DNA from: Crocinitomicaceae bacterium
GTDB lineage: Bacteria > Bacteroidota > Bacteroidia > Flavobacteriales_D > Crocinitomicaceae
Direction of reading: 5' to 3'
DNA length: 6,235 bases
Assembly (NCBI GenBank): GCA_011522905.1
Contig: WTIB01000049.1
Coordinates: 3,028-9,262, forward strand
The translations under genes were made by a program, and so were the position numbers. The notes beneath the pieces were generated by a model that was not told the DNA's origin, ran no database searches, and saw only the letters and a program-made list of their open reading frames with translations. Below, in pieces: positions 1-6,235 of the stretch; position 1 is the stretch's first letter; every line of letters begins with the position of its first letter.

Positions 1-2193
1 GACAGATGATTTCGCCGCCATTGTTCCATAAGTTATAATCTGTGCTACCTGATTTGCACCATATTTATCTATCACATAATCAATCACCTTTCCTCTCCCC
101 TCATCATCGAAATCAATATCAATATCAGGCATCGAAATTCGATCCGGATTTAAAAAGCGCTCAAAAAGAAGATCGTACTTAATGGGGTCGACATTGGTAA
201 TCCCGGTACAATAAGCCACTACTGAACCGGCGGCAGAACCTCTTCCCGGCCCTACTGAAACACCCATTGATCGCGCGGCAGAACAAAAGTCCTGTACAAT
301 TAAAAAATATCCAGGATATCCTGTTTTTTTAATGGTTTCCAACTCAAAATCTATACGTTCTTTTAGTTCCTCATTGATCTCTGGATATCTTTGTTTTGCG
401 CCTTCATAAACCAAATGTCTGAGATAATTATTTTCTCCTCTTTTGCCTCCATCTTCCTTATCTTTTAGGTCTATGAATTTTTCTGGAATATCAAACTCGG
501 GAAGGAGTACATCTCGTTCAAGATGGTAATGCTCGCATTTTTCAACTATTTCTTGGGTATTGAGAAGAGCAGAGGGAATGTCCCTAAACAAATCAACCAT
601 TTGCTCAGTTGATTTGAAATAATACTCCTCATTTTCGTGACCAAAACGAAAACCCCTACCTCTACCTTTAGGTGTTTTAACTAAGGCCCCTTCCTTGACA
701 CACAAAAGAATATCATGCGCCGAGGCATCACTTTTGTTTAAGTAAAAGGAATTATTTGCCGCAACAAGTTTTACATCATTCTTACCTGCCAATTCAATAA
801 GAGAGGTATTCAAACGGTCCTCGAATTCTAAGCCAAGACGATTCAATTCAACATAAAAATCATCTCCAAATTGTTCTTTCCACCATAGCATCGCATTTTC
901 TGCCTGCTGTTCTCCTACATTTAAAATCAGGTTGGGGATTTCACCATATACACCTCCACTTAGGACAATTAAATCGCTTTTATATTGAACAAGTAACTCT
1001 TTGTCAATTCGCGGGACATAATACATTCCCGAAGTAAATGCCATGGAGGACAGCTTTATTAAATTTTGGTATCCTCTCTTGTTTTTTGCCAATAAAACCA
1101 CTCGACTTCCATTGTCCTTCTGAGATTTGTCATTCATGTTTCGACAAACATTAAACTCACAACCTATGATAGGTAATATCTCTTTTTTGTCAAATGCTTT
1201 ATTTTCTTTTTCAGCAATTTCCCTTTCTCGTTGAACACTTTTATTGTATTTCGTCGTGGCCGATTCAAAAAGAAATGCTGCCATCATATTCCCAGAATCG
1301 GTAAGCGCAACAGCATGCATTCCGTATGCTCCACATTTCTCAATCAAATTTGAAATTTGCGTTGTAGATTGAAGGATTGAATACTGAGAATGGTTATGAA
1401 GATGTGTAAAGGAATAATTTGCCAATCTCTCTGCTCCCTCAGCATCAATTTCAATATCTTTTTTAGATTTTGCTTGACGTTCGAGAGATTTTCTGATTTT
1501 ATCGCTCTCCTTTTTAAGATTGACATGCGTAAGTCCAATGGGTGCAATAGGTACCGGATTTGTTTTTTTGAATTCGCTTATACCTGTAACATCCGTATTT
1601 AGCTCCTCAATCGTATATATTCCTATTCGAATAAGCTCAAGAAAAGATCTCGTTGTTGCCTCCACATCAGCAGTTGCATTATGTGCCTCATTAAAACTCT
1701 CCCCAAAGAGTTTTAAGTGTAATTCAGATAATGTTGGTAATTTAAATTTACCACCCTTTCCTCCTTTTATTTGACAAAGAGAAGCTGTTTTCTCTGTACA
1801 CGTATTTAATACGGGTATTTTTGTCCAATCTGTATTTTGATTAAGCCTGAAAAACTCACACCCTAATACATTAACATCAAAATCTACATTATGTCCAACT
1901 ATGAATTTTGCCTGCTGCACAACTTTAGAGAAAGCCTCAAGAACAATTGTTAATTCTTGACCTTTCTGTGCTGCCAGCTCCGTCGAAATCCCATGAACTT
2001 CTTCCGCTTTATATGGAATATTAAAGCCCTCTGGCTGAATTAAAAAATCATTGTTTTCGATTAATACTCCATTGGCATCATGAAGCTGCCAAGCTATTTG
2101 AACCAGTCTTGGCCAATTATCCACATCACTAATAGGCTCATGATATCCCTTAGTTGGCAATCCTGTGGTTTCCGTATCAAAAATGAGGTACAT
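1..2193 (-). CDS. dnaE: DNA polymerase III alpha subunit with fused N-terminal proofreading exonuclease (partial, C-terminus beyond the window)
   Basis: This is the replicative DNA polymerase, which copies the chromosome within the Pol III holoenzyme. The frame is open for 731 codons from the ATG at 2193 to the window edge. An in-frame TAA four codons upstream (2203-2205) fixes the start. Residues 1-185 form a DEDDh exonuclease: FDTETTG gives D6 and E8, GHNVDFD gives D106, and HNATAD gives H171 and D176. A charged linker (about 190-258) leads to a PHP domain (about 262-520) starting FTHLHNHS. The polymerase core follows, with GPGRGSAAGS at 648-657 and the catalytic PDIDIDF motif at 689-695. 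From knowledge of the family, this fused form is usual in Bacteroidota and about 1,450-1,500 residues long, so roughly half is present; the fusion should supply proofreading in cis. In the PHP domain S300 sits where relatives have a metal-binding histidine. No frameshift was seen. Confidence 0.96.
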   Translation of the reverse strand, partial: MYLIFDTETTGLPTKGYHEPISDVDNWPRLVQIAWQLHDANGVLIENNDFLIQPEGFNIPYKAEEVHGISTELAAQKGQELTIVLEAFSKVVQQAKFIVGHNVDFDVNVLGCEFFRLNQNTDWTKIPVLNTCTEKTASLCQIKGGKGGKFKLPTLSELHLKLFGESFNEAHNATADVEATTRSFLELIRIGIYTIEELNTDVTGISEFKKTNPVPIAPIGLTHVNLKKESDKIRKSLERQAKSKKDIEIDAEGAERLANYSFTHLHNHSQYSILQSTTQISNLIEKCGAYGMHAVALTDSGNMMAAFLFESATTKYNKSVQREREIAEKENKAFDKKEILPIIGCEFNVCRNMNDKSQKDNGSRVVLLAKNKRGYQNLIKLSSMAFTSGMYYVPRIDKELLVQYKSDLIVLSGGVYGEIPNLILNVGEQQAENAMLWWKEQFGDDFYVELNRLGLEFEDRLNTSLIELAGKNDVKLVAANNSFYLNKSDASAHDILLCVKEGALVKTPKGRGRGFRFGHENEEYYFKSTEQMVDLFRDIPSALLNTQEIVEKCEHYHLERDVLLPEFDIPEKFIDLKDKEDGGKRGENNYLRHLVYEGAKQRYPEINEELKERIDFELETIKKTGYPGYFLIVQDFCSAARSMGVSVGPGRGSAAGSVVAYCTGITNVDPIKYDLLFERFLNPDRISMPDIDIDFDDEGRGKVIDYVIDKYGANQVAQIITYGTMAAKSSV

Positions 2194-2212
2194 TAACTGG
2201 TATTATTTTTAA

Positions 2213-2245
2213 TAAAGATAAATAATTCAATGCTGCAGAATGAAA
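2213..2245 (-). promoter_or_regulatory. Possible dnaE promoter (Bacteroidota-type -33/-7)
   Basis: On the minus strand, TATCTTTA (2220 to 2213) matches five of the six fixed positions of the Bacteroidota -7 box TAnnTTTG. A TTTC (2245 to 2242) lies 21 bases upstream, close to the TTTG -33 box at a suitable spacing. Transcription would begin within about 20 bases of the dnaE ATG at 2193. The DNA is AT-rich, so chance matches are likely and this is only a candidate. Confidence 0.3.
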
Positions 2246-2252
2246 GTGTTGA

Positions 2253-2271
2253 AAAGTATTTTTCGTACTTT
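2253..2271. repeat. Inverted repeat upstream of glpK, possible operator
   Basis: AAAGTA (2253-2258) and TACTTT (2266-2271) are perfect 6-base inverted arms around a 7-base spacer. It is centred about 38 bases before the glpK start and overlaps the best -7-like match on that strand, which is where a repressor or activator could act. It may equally be chance in AT-rich DNA. No regulator gene is present in the window to link to it. Confidence 0.25.
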
Positions 2272-2299
2272 AAACATTCAATAATTGAAGTAGAATTAA

Positions 2300-3787
2300 A
2301 TGAAAAAATACATTCTTGCTATTGATGCTGGAACCACCAGTTCGAGAGCGATTTTATTTGATAAGAAAGGACGAGAAGTTGGTGTAGAACAATATGAATT
2401 TCAACAATATTTCCCTAAAGAAGGATGGGTTGAACACGATCCAATTGAACTTTTAAACTCTCAACAAAAAGCCATTCAGGATGTATTGATCAATAATAAG
2501 GTCAATGCAAGTGAGATAGACTCTATTGGTATAACGAATCAACGAGAGACTACCGTTGTTTGGAATAAAAATAATGGGAAACCAGTATACAACGCTATTG
2601 TATGGCAGGACAGACGTACTGCTCAAAAATGCATGGAACTTTCAAACGATGGTTATGCGGAGACCATCCAAAATAAAACGGGTTTGGTATTAGACGCTTA
2701 TTTTTCAGGAACAAAAATTCAATGGATTCTTAGCCAAAATGAAGAAAACAGAAGACTTGCTGAGACAGGAGAGCTTATTTTTGGAACAATTGACACCTGG
2801 CTCATTTGGAACCTATCTAATGGGAAATATCATGTGACAGACCCAAGCAATGCGAGTCGAACCATGCTTTATAACATTCATACACTCAATTGGGATGACC
2901 AGCTTCTTGGGATGCTTAATGTCCCTAAATCGATGATGCCTATCGTAAAATCCTCATCAGAAAACATTGGCTCTATCCAATTAAAAGGTTGGGATGATGA
3001 AGTTATGATTTCAGGTATAGCAGGGGATCAACAGGCTGCACTTTTCGGTCAGCTATGTTTTAATCCAGGAGATGTAAAAAACACATATGGCACAGGGTGT
3101 TTTTGTGTGATGAATACGGGTAAAAGTCCGGTCCAATCAAAAAACAAAATGCTGACAACGATTGCGTGGCAAATCAATAATGAAACACATTATGCATTGG
3201 AAGGAAGTGTTTTTATTGGAGGAGCATTGATTCAATGGCTCAGGGATGGAATGAATATGATCTCGTCTTCAGCTGAAATTGAACAACTTGCAGAAAGCGT
3301 AAACGATAATGGTGGTGTTACATTTATTTCTGCACTGACAGGCCTTGGGGCTCCTTACTGGAACCCAAATGCAACCGGAGCGATAATGGGCATCACTAGA
3401 GGTACGAAGAAAGGTCATATCGCAAGGGCAGCGTTGGAGGCCATTGCCTTAAGATCTCGGGAAATCATCACTGAAATGGAAAAGGATGCGGGTATCAAAT
3501 ATCAAAGCCTTAAAGTCGATGGTGGAGCGAGCCAAAATAATTTATTAATGCAAATTCAGGCTGACCTCTTAAACACTTTGGTAATTAGACCAAAAACAAC
3601 CGAAACTACAGCCCTAGGCGTAGCCTTTTTAGCAGGATTAGCCAGTGGCTTTTGGAAAAACAAAGAGGAAATAAAATCATTGTGGAAAAAAGAGCGAGAA
3701 TTCGTCCCAGTTCCAAATACTCCTGCCCAAAATACACTTGAACTTTGGGAAAAACGAATTTCGAAAATAATTATGAATGAATCGTGA
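2300..3787 (+). CDS. glpK: Glycerol kinase
   Basis: This cytoplasmic enzyme phosphorylates glycerol with ATP to sn-glycerol 3-phosphate, trapping it in the cell. At 495 residues it has the normal family length. It belongs to the FGGY sugar-kinase family: the phosphate loop AIDAGTTSSR is at residues 7-16, NQRETT near 80-85 holds the glycerol-contacting R82 and E83, and Y134 begins the first FGGY signature (YFSGTKIQWILSQN). The catalytic aspartate is D243 in GIAGDQQAALFGQ, the second FGGY signature spans about 360-380, and the adenosine motif VDGGASQNN is at 406-414. A TAA directly before the ATG (2297-2299) fixes the start. It is first in the operon, and its end overlaps glpD by 11 bases. At 229-235 (KGWDDEV) it lacks both the G-T-R of the E. 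coli fructose-1,6-bisphosphate site and the HPr-phosphorylated histidine of Firmicutes enzymes. Confidence 0.98.
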   Translation: MKKYILAIDAGTTSSRAILFDKKGREVGVEQYEFQQYFPKEGWVEHDPIELLNSQQKAIQDVLINNKVNASEIDSIGITNQRETTVVWNKNNGKPVYNAIVWQDRRTAQKCMELSNDGYAETIQNKTGLVLDAYFSGTKIQWILSQNEENRRLAETGELIFGTIDTWLIWNLSNGKYHVTDPSNASRTMLYNIHTLNWDDQLLGMLNVPKSMMPIVKSSSENIGSIQLKGWDDEVMISGIAGDQQAALFGQLCFNPGDVKNTYGTGCFCVMNTGKSPVQSKNKMLTTIAWQINNETHYALEGSVFIGGALIQWLRDGMNMISSSAEIEQLAESVNDNGGVTFISALTGLGAPYWNPNATGAIMGITRGTKKGHIARAALEAIALRSREIITEMEKDAGIKYQSLKVDGGASQNNLLMQIQADLLNTLVIRPKTTETTALGVAFLAGLASGFWKNKEEIKSLWKKEREFVPVPNTPAQNTLELWEKRISKIIMNES

Positions 3788-5312
3788 TTCGAATTTAAAA
3801 AAAATCAACTCAAATAAAAGCTGGGACCTCATTGTTATTGGGGGCGGAGCAAGTGGATTAGGTGTGGCATTGGATGCGTCTAGCAGGGGCCTAAAAGTTC
3901 TTTTGATTGAAGAATACGATTTTGGAAAAGGCACTTCTTCCAGAAGTACCAAACTCGTACACGGTGGTGTAAGATATCTTAAAAACGGCGAATTATCATT
4001 AGTCATCGAAGCATTAAGGGAAAGGGGCATTATGCTCAAAAATGCTCCTCATTTGGTTCGAAACATGAGCTTTATCATTCCAACATACGAGTGGTGGGAT
4101 ACCCCTTTTTATGGCATAGGTTTGAAAATCTATGATTTAATGGCTGGCAAATTAGGGTTAGGTCCTTCACAAATGTTAAGTAAAACCGAAACCATTGAAA
4201 AAATTCCCAATGTGAATCAAAAAGAATTAAACGGAGGAATTATTTACCACGATGGACAATTTGACGATGCACGGATGGCGATAAGTCTTGCACACACCAT
4301 TGAAGAAAATGGTGGAACCGTTATAAATTATTTTAAATGGGATTCATTTTGCTATGAAAATGGTAAGGTATCTGGTATACATGCCACAGACCAAATCACG
4401 AAAATGTCATACGAGCTAAAAGCAAATGTTGTTGTGAATGCAACTGGTGTTTTTGCAGAAAAAATAATGAAAACAGATGACCCCGATTCAAAAATCAAAA
4501 TCAAACCTAGCCAAGGTGTTCATCTAGTATTGGACCGAAGCTTTTTAAATTCAGAAAATGCAATAATGGTACCCAATACAAGTGACGGCCGTGTGCTTTT
4601 TGCCGTTCCCTGGCATGACGTAGTCATTGTGGGGACTACTGATACTGAAGTTAAAGATGCTACAATCGAACCCATTGCAACTGATGATGAAATTGATTTT
4701 ATATTGTTGAATGCAGAAAAATACATGACAAAAAAACCGACAAGAAAAGATGTTAAAAGTGTATTTACTGGACTCCGCCCCCTAATCTCACAAGAAAACA
4801 AAAGCTCAAAATCATTATCGAGAAAGCATTCTATTTATCGAAGTAAGAAAGGTGTATTTCATTTATTAGGAGGCAAATGGACCACCTACCGAAAAATGGG
4901 TATGGACCTAATTGACCTTGTTAATGACACAAATAAGTTGAACCTGGCCCCGAGTAAAACTGATAGCCTAAAGATTTATGGTTATGCAAATAACATTTCA
5001 TGGGACGACCCTCTGCATTTTTATGGCTCCAAAAAGATGGATGTAGTGAATTCAGGTTCTACGAAAGTCCTAACAAATAAGCTACCAATTACAGCTGCTC
5101 AAATTATTTATGCTGTAAAATATGAAATGGCAAAAACAATTGAAGATGTTTTGTCTAGAAGAACGAGATGCTTGCTCATTGATGCAAAAGAGTGTATAAA
5201 AATCGCTCCTACAGTCGCCAAAATTATGTCTTCAGAATTAAATGCTTCAGAAAATTGGGAACAAGAACAAATTAAATTATTTTTAAACCTCGCGAAAAAT
5301 TATCACTTATGA
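3777..5312 (+). CDS. glpD: FAD-dependent glycerol-3-phosphate dehydrogenase (respiratory, GlpD type)
   Basis: This enzyme oxidises sn-glycerol 3-phosphate to dihydroxyacetone phosphate and passes electrons through FAD to membrane quinone; in Bacteroidota that is probably menaquinone (inference). Its 511 residues fit the family, as E. coli GlpD has about 501. The FAD-binding motif GGGASG is at 22-27, after the strand DLIVI. The first family signature, SRSTKLVHGGVRYL, is at 55-68. VGTTDTE (285-291), TGLRPL (331-336, with substrate-site R334) and the second signature GGKWTTYR (365-372) follow. The C-terminal cap domain contains KYEMAKTIEDVLSRRTR (448-464). No transmembrane helix is expected, since this family sits on the inner face of the membrane. 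The ATG at 3777 lies inside the last codons of glpK, and the stop overlaps the glpF start as ATGA, so translation of all three genes is probably coupled. Confidence 0.97.
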   Translation: MNRDSNLKKINSNKSWDLIVIGGGASGLGVALDASSRGLKVLLIEEYDFGKGTSSRSTKLVHGGVRYLKNGELSLVIEALRERGIMLKNAPHLVRNMSFIIPTYEWWDTPFYGIGLKIYDLMAGKLGLGPSQMLSKTETIEKIPNVNQKELNGGIIYHDGQFDDARMAISLAHTIEENGGTVINYFKWDSFCYENGKVSGIHATDQITKMSYELKANVVVNATGVFAEKIMKTDDPDSKIKIKPSQGVHLVLDRSFLNSENAIMVPNTSDGRVLFAVPWHDVVIVGTTDTEVKDATIEPIATDDEIDFILLNAEKYMTKKPTRKDVKSVFTGLRPLISQENKSSKSLSRKHSIYRSKKGVFHLLGGKWTTYRKMGMDLIDLVNDTNKLNLAPSKTDSLKIYGYANNISWDDPLHFYGSKKMDVVNSGSTKVLTNKLPITAAQIIYAVKYEMAKTIEDVLSRRTRCLLIDAKECIKIAPTVAKIMSSELNASENWEQEQIKLFLNLAKNYHL

Positions 5313-6046
5313 ATCCATTTGTTGCAGAATTTATAGGAACATGTATTTTAATGGTTTTGGGTGCAGGTGTTGTTGCTAATGTATCTTTAAAAAATACGGC
5401 AGGCGAAAAGGACCCTAAATGGATCTTAATCACTATTGCTTGGGGTTTTGCTGTATTTGTAGGTGTTTTCATCAGCGGTGAATTTAGTGGCGCACATTTA
5501 AATCCTGCAGTTAGTGTAGGTTTGGCAATGGTCAAAAAGTTTGATTGGGCCCTGGTTCCCATGTATGTTTTTGCACAAACTTTGGGAGCAATGTTTGGAA
5601 GTTGGTTAAATTACCAATTGTATTATGATCACTTTCAGGCAACAAGTGATGAAAATACCATAAGGGGTTGTTTTTGTACAGCACCTATGATTAAAAATAC
5701 ACCACGTAATTTATTTAGTGAAATCTACGGGACATTTTTTCTTGTTTTTGCTATATTTTTCATCGCAAAACCAAGCCTCCAGATTGAAGGAGTTGATCAA
5801 ATTCAATACGGTATTGGTGCTTTAGATGCCCTTCCTGTAGGAATTTTGGTTTGGGTCATTGGAATGTCTCTTGGGGGAACAACAGGCTACGCCATTAATC
5901 CTGCAAGAGATTTTGGTCCAAGACTCGTATACGCAATCATCAGACGAAAGCAAAATAATGCCAATTGGAGCTATGCTTGGATTCCTGTTGTAGGCCCCCT
6001 GGTTGGAGGTGTACTCGCAGGAATTGTTTTTAATCTATTGAATTAA
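5309..6046 (+). CDS. glpF: Glycerol facilitator (aquaglyceroporin, MIP family)
   Basis: This inner-membrane channel lets glycerol diffuse into the cell, where GlpK traps it. The 245 residues give the usual aquaporin fold. Full helices lie near 3-25, 38-58, 80-102, 134-154, 171-191 and 222-243, with two half-helices at the pore motifs SGAHLNPAV (NPA at 65-67) and GYAINPARD (NPA at 197-199). The aspartate D201 after NPAR marks glycerol channels rather than water-only aquaporins. The selectivity filter appears to be W45, Y194 and R200. E. coli GlpF has Trp, Phe and Arg there, so the filter is of the aquaglyceroporin kind with a tyrosine for phenylalanine. The start overlaps the glpD stop by four bases (ATGA, 5309-5312). 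The loop at 105-130 is cysteine-containing (C121, C123). It is last in the operon, 15 bases from the end of a convergent gene. Confidence 0.96.
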   Translation: MNPFVAEFIGTCILMVLGAGVVANVSLKNTAGEKDPKWILITIAWGFAVFVGVFISGEFSGAHLNPAVSVGLAMVKKFDWALVPMYVFAQTLGAMFGSWLNYQLYYDHFQATSDENTIRGCFCTAPMIKNTPRNLFSEIYGTFFLVFAIFFIAKPSLQIEGVDQIQYGIGALDALPVGILVWVIGMSLGGTTGYAINPARDFGPRLVYAIIRRKQNNANWSYAWIPVVGPLVGGVLAGIVFNLLN

Positions 6047-6060
6047 GGAATCTTTAATGA

Positions 6061-6079
6061 GCTACAGTTCTTCTATAGC
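6061..6079 (-). terminator. Weak hairpin at the 3' end of the convergent gene
   Basis: On the minus strand, GCTATAG (6079-6073), AAGAA and CTGTAGC (6067-6061) form a 7-bp stem with one G-U wobble and a 5-base loop. It includes the TAG stop of the minus-strand gene. No T-run follows, so it is not a standard intrinsic terminator. On the glpF strand the same hairpin has a C-A mismatch. I see no other terminator in the 15-base gap after glpF. Confidence 0.2.
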
Positions 6080-6235
6080 ATCTTCAAAATCAAAGTCACT
6101 TTCCTCTTTTTTACCTCCTCCCGCAAAATGCCAATTCCATGAAATTCCGACCCTCAATGGATGAACTGCAGCAGTCTTGTTTTGTTTAAACATGGTAGAC
6201 AAGCTATATGAACCAAAAATTCCAAAAGCTCCATA
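6062..6235 (-). CDS. Probable outer-membrane beta-barrel protein (partial, C-terminal 57 residues)
   Basis: The frame enters from the right edge and ends at TAG (6064-6062), so only the C-terminus is visible. It shows alternating small and aromatic residues, YGAFGIFGSYSLSTMF, then a short charged turn (KQNKTAA), then HPLRVGISWNWHF. This two-strand pattern, with a lysine-rich turn and a final strand of the form PLxxGISxxxxF, is typical of the end of Bacteroidota outer-membrane beta-barrel (porin-like) proteins. After that strand comes GGGKK and an acidic tail rich in Asp and Glu, ending at the stop (20 residues in all, 6065-6124). The gene converges on glpF with 15 bases between them and has no evident tie to glycerol metabolism. 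The fragment is too short to name the family or ligand. Confidence 0.7.
   Translation of the reverse strand, partial: YGAFGIFGSYSLSTMFKQNKTAAVHPLRVGISWNWHFAGGGKKEESDFDFEDAIEEL

Larger units (their letters stand above)
2194..2299. promoter_or_regulatory. Divergent dnaE/glpK intergenic region
   Basis: These 106 AT-rich bases separate the divergent starts of dnaE and glpK, so promoters for both must lie here or reach into the coding ends. I see no small ORF or RNA gene. The region has several TTCAA/TTGAA pentamers (2226, 2249, 2277, 2285), two of which form the dyad TTCAA-TAA-TTGAA at 2277-2289, ten bases before the glpK ATG. A second inverted repeat lies at 2253-2271. Neither start codon is preceded by a clear Shine-Dalgarno sequence, which is normal for Bacteroidota. 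I found no convincing pair of -33/-7 boxes for glpK; TATTTTTC at 2257-2264 resembles the -7 box TAnnTTTG but lacks a good upstream partner. Confidence 0.6.

Noticed and set aside
1344..1774. Short open frames on both strands within the dnaE linker and exonuclease region
   Set aside because: The continuous dnaE frame with intact DEDDh, PHP and polymerase motifs explains this stretch. The short frames show no recognisable protein features.
1..2193. Possible frameshift or split gene, because a separate exonuclease precedes the polymerase
   Set aside because: Codon-by-codon reading from 2193 to 1 shows no stop or frame change, and the fusion is the normal form in Bacteroidota.
2233..2238. CTGCAG palindrome in the intergenic region
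   Set aside because: A six-base palindrome alone is expected by chance, and no larger symmetry is centred on it.
3677..4039. A 120-codon minus-strand open frame across the glpK/glpD junction
   Set aside because: It lies antisense to two well-supported genes, and its translation shows no domain.
4520..4801. A 93-codon minus-strand open frame inside glpD
   Set aside because: It is antisense to conserved GlpD sequence including VGTTDTE and TGLRPL. The apparent hydrophobic stretches are a by-product of the opposite strand.
5272..5562. A 96-codon minus-strand open frame over the glpD end and glpF start
   Set aside because: It is antisense to the first NPA half-helix and N-terminal helices of GlpF, with no sign of coding on its own.
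1..6235. An undescribed defence system, mobile element, CRISPR array or riboswitch
   Set aside because: Coding sequence of four recognisable housekeeping or metabolic genes and one outer-membrane gene fills nearly all of the window. No repeat array, integrase, transposase or structured leader was seen.

Overview
The window looks like ordinary chromosomal core sequence from a member of the Bacteroidota, probably a flavobacterium-like lineage. Four things point that way. The DNA is AT-rich. The DNA polymerase III alpha subunit carries a DnaQ-like proofreading exonuclease fused to its N-terminus. The start codons lack clear Shine-Dalgarno sequences. The last gene has the C-terminal strand pattern of a Bacteroidota outer-membrane beta-barrel.

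Layout: positions 1-2193 (minus strand) hold the N-terminal 731 codons of dnaE, which runs off the left edge. A 106-base divergent intergenic region (2194-2299) separates it from a plus-strand operon, glpK-glpD-glpF (2300-6046). The three operon genes overlap at both junctions, by 11 and 4 bases. After a 15-base gap comes the 3' end of a convergent minus-strand gene (6062-6235), the C-terminal 57 residues of a probable outer-membrane protein.

The operon encodes a complete glycerol uptake and oxidation route. GlpF lets glycerol cross the inner membrane. GlpK traps it as sn-glycerol 3-phosphate. GlpD oxidises that to dihydroxyacetone phosphate at the membrane, passing electrons via FAD to the quinone pool. 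No glp regulator gene is visible in the window.

I see no mobile element, CRISPR array, tRNA, rRNA or sign of an undescribed system. The points worth a second look are modest: an apparently degenerate PHP metal site in DnaE, a GlpK lacking the recognisable residues for fructose-1,6-bisphosphate and HPr control, an acidic tail after the last beta-strand of the outer-membrane protein, and inverted repeats in front of glpK.
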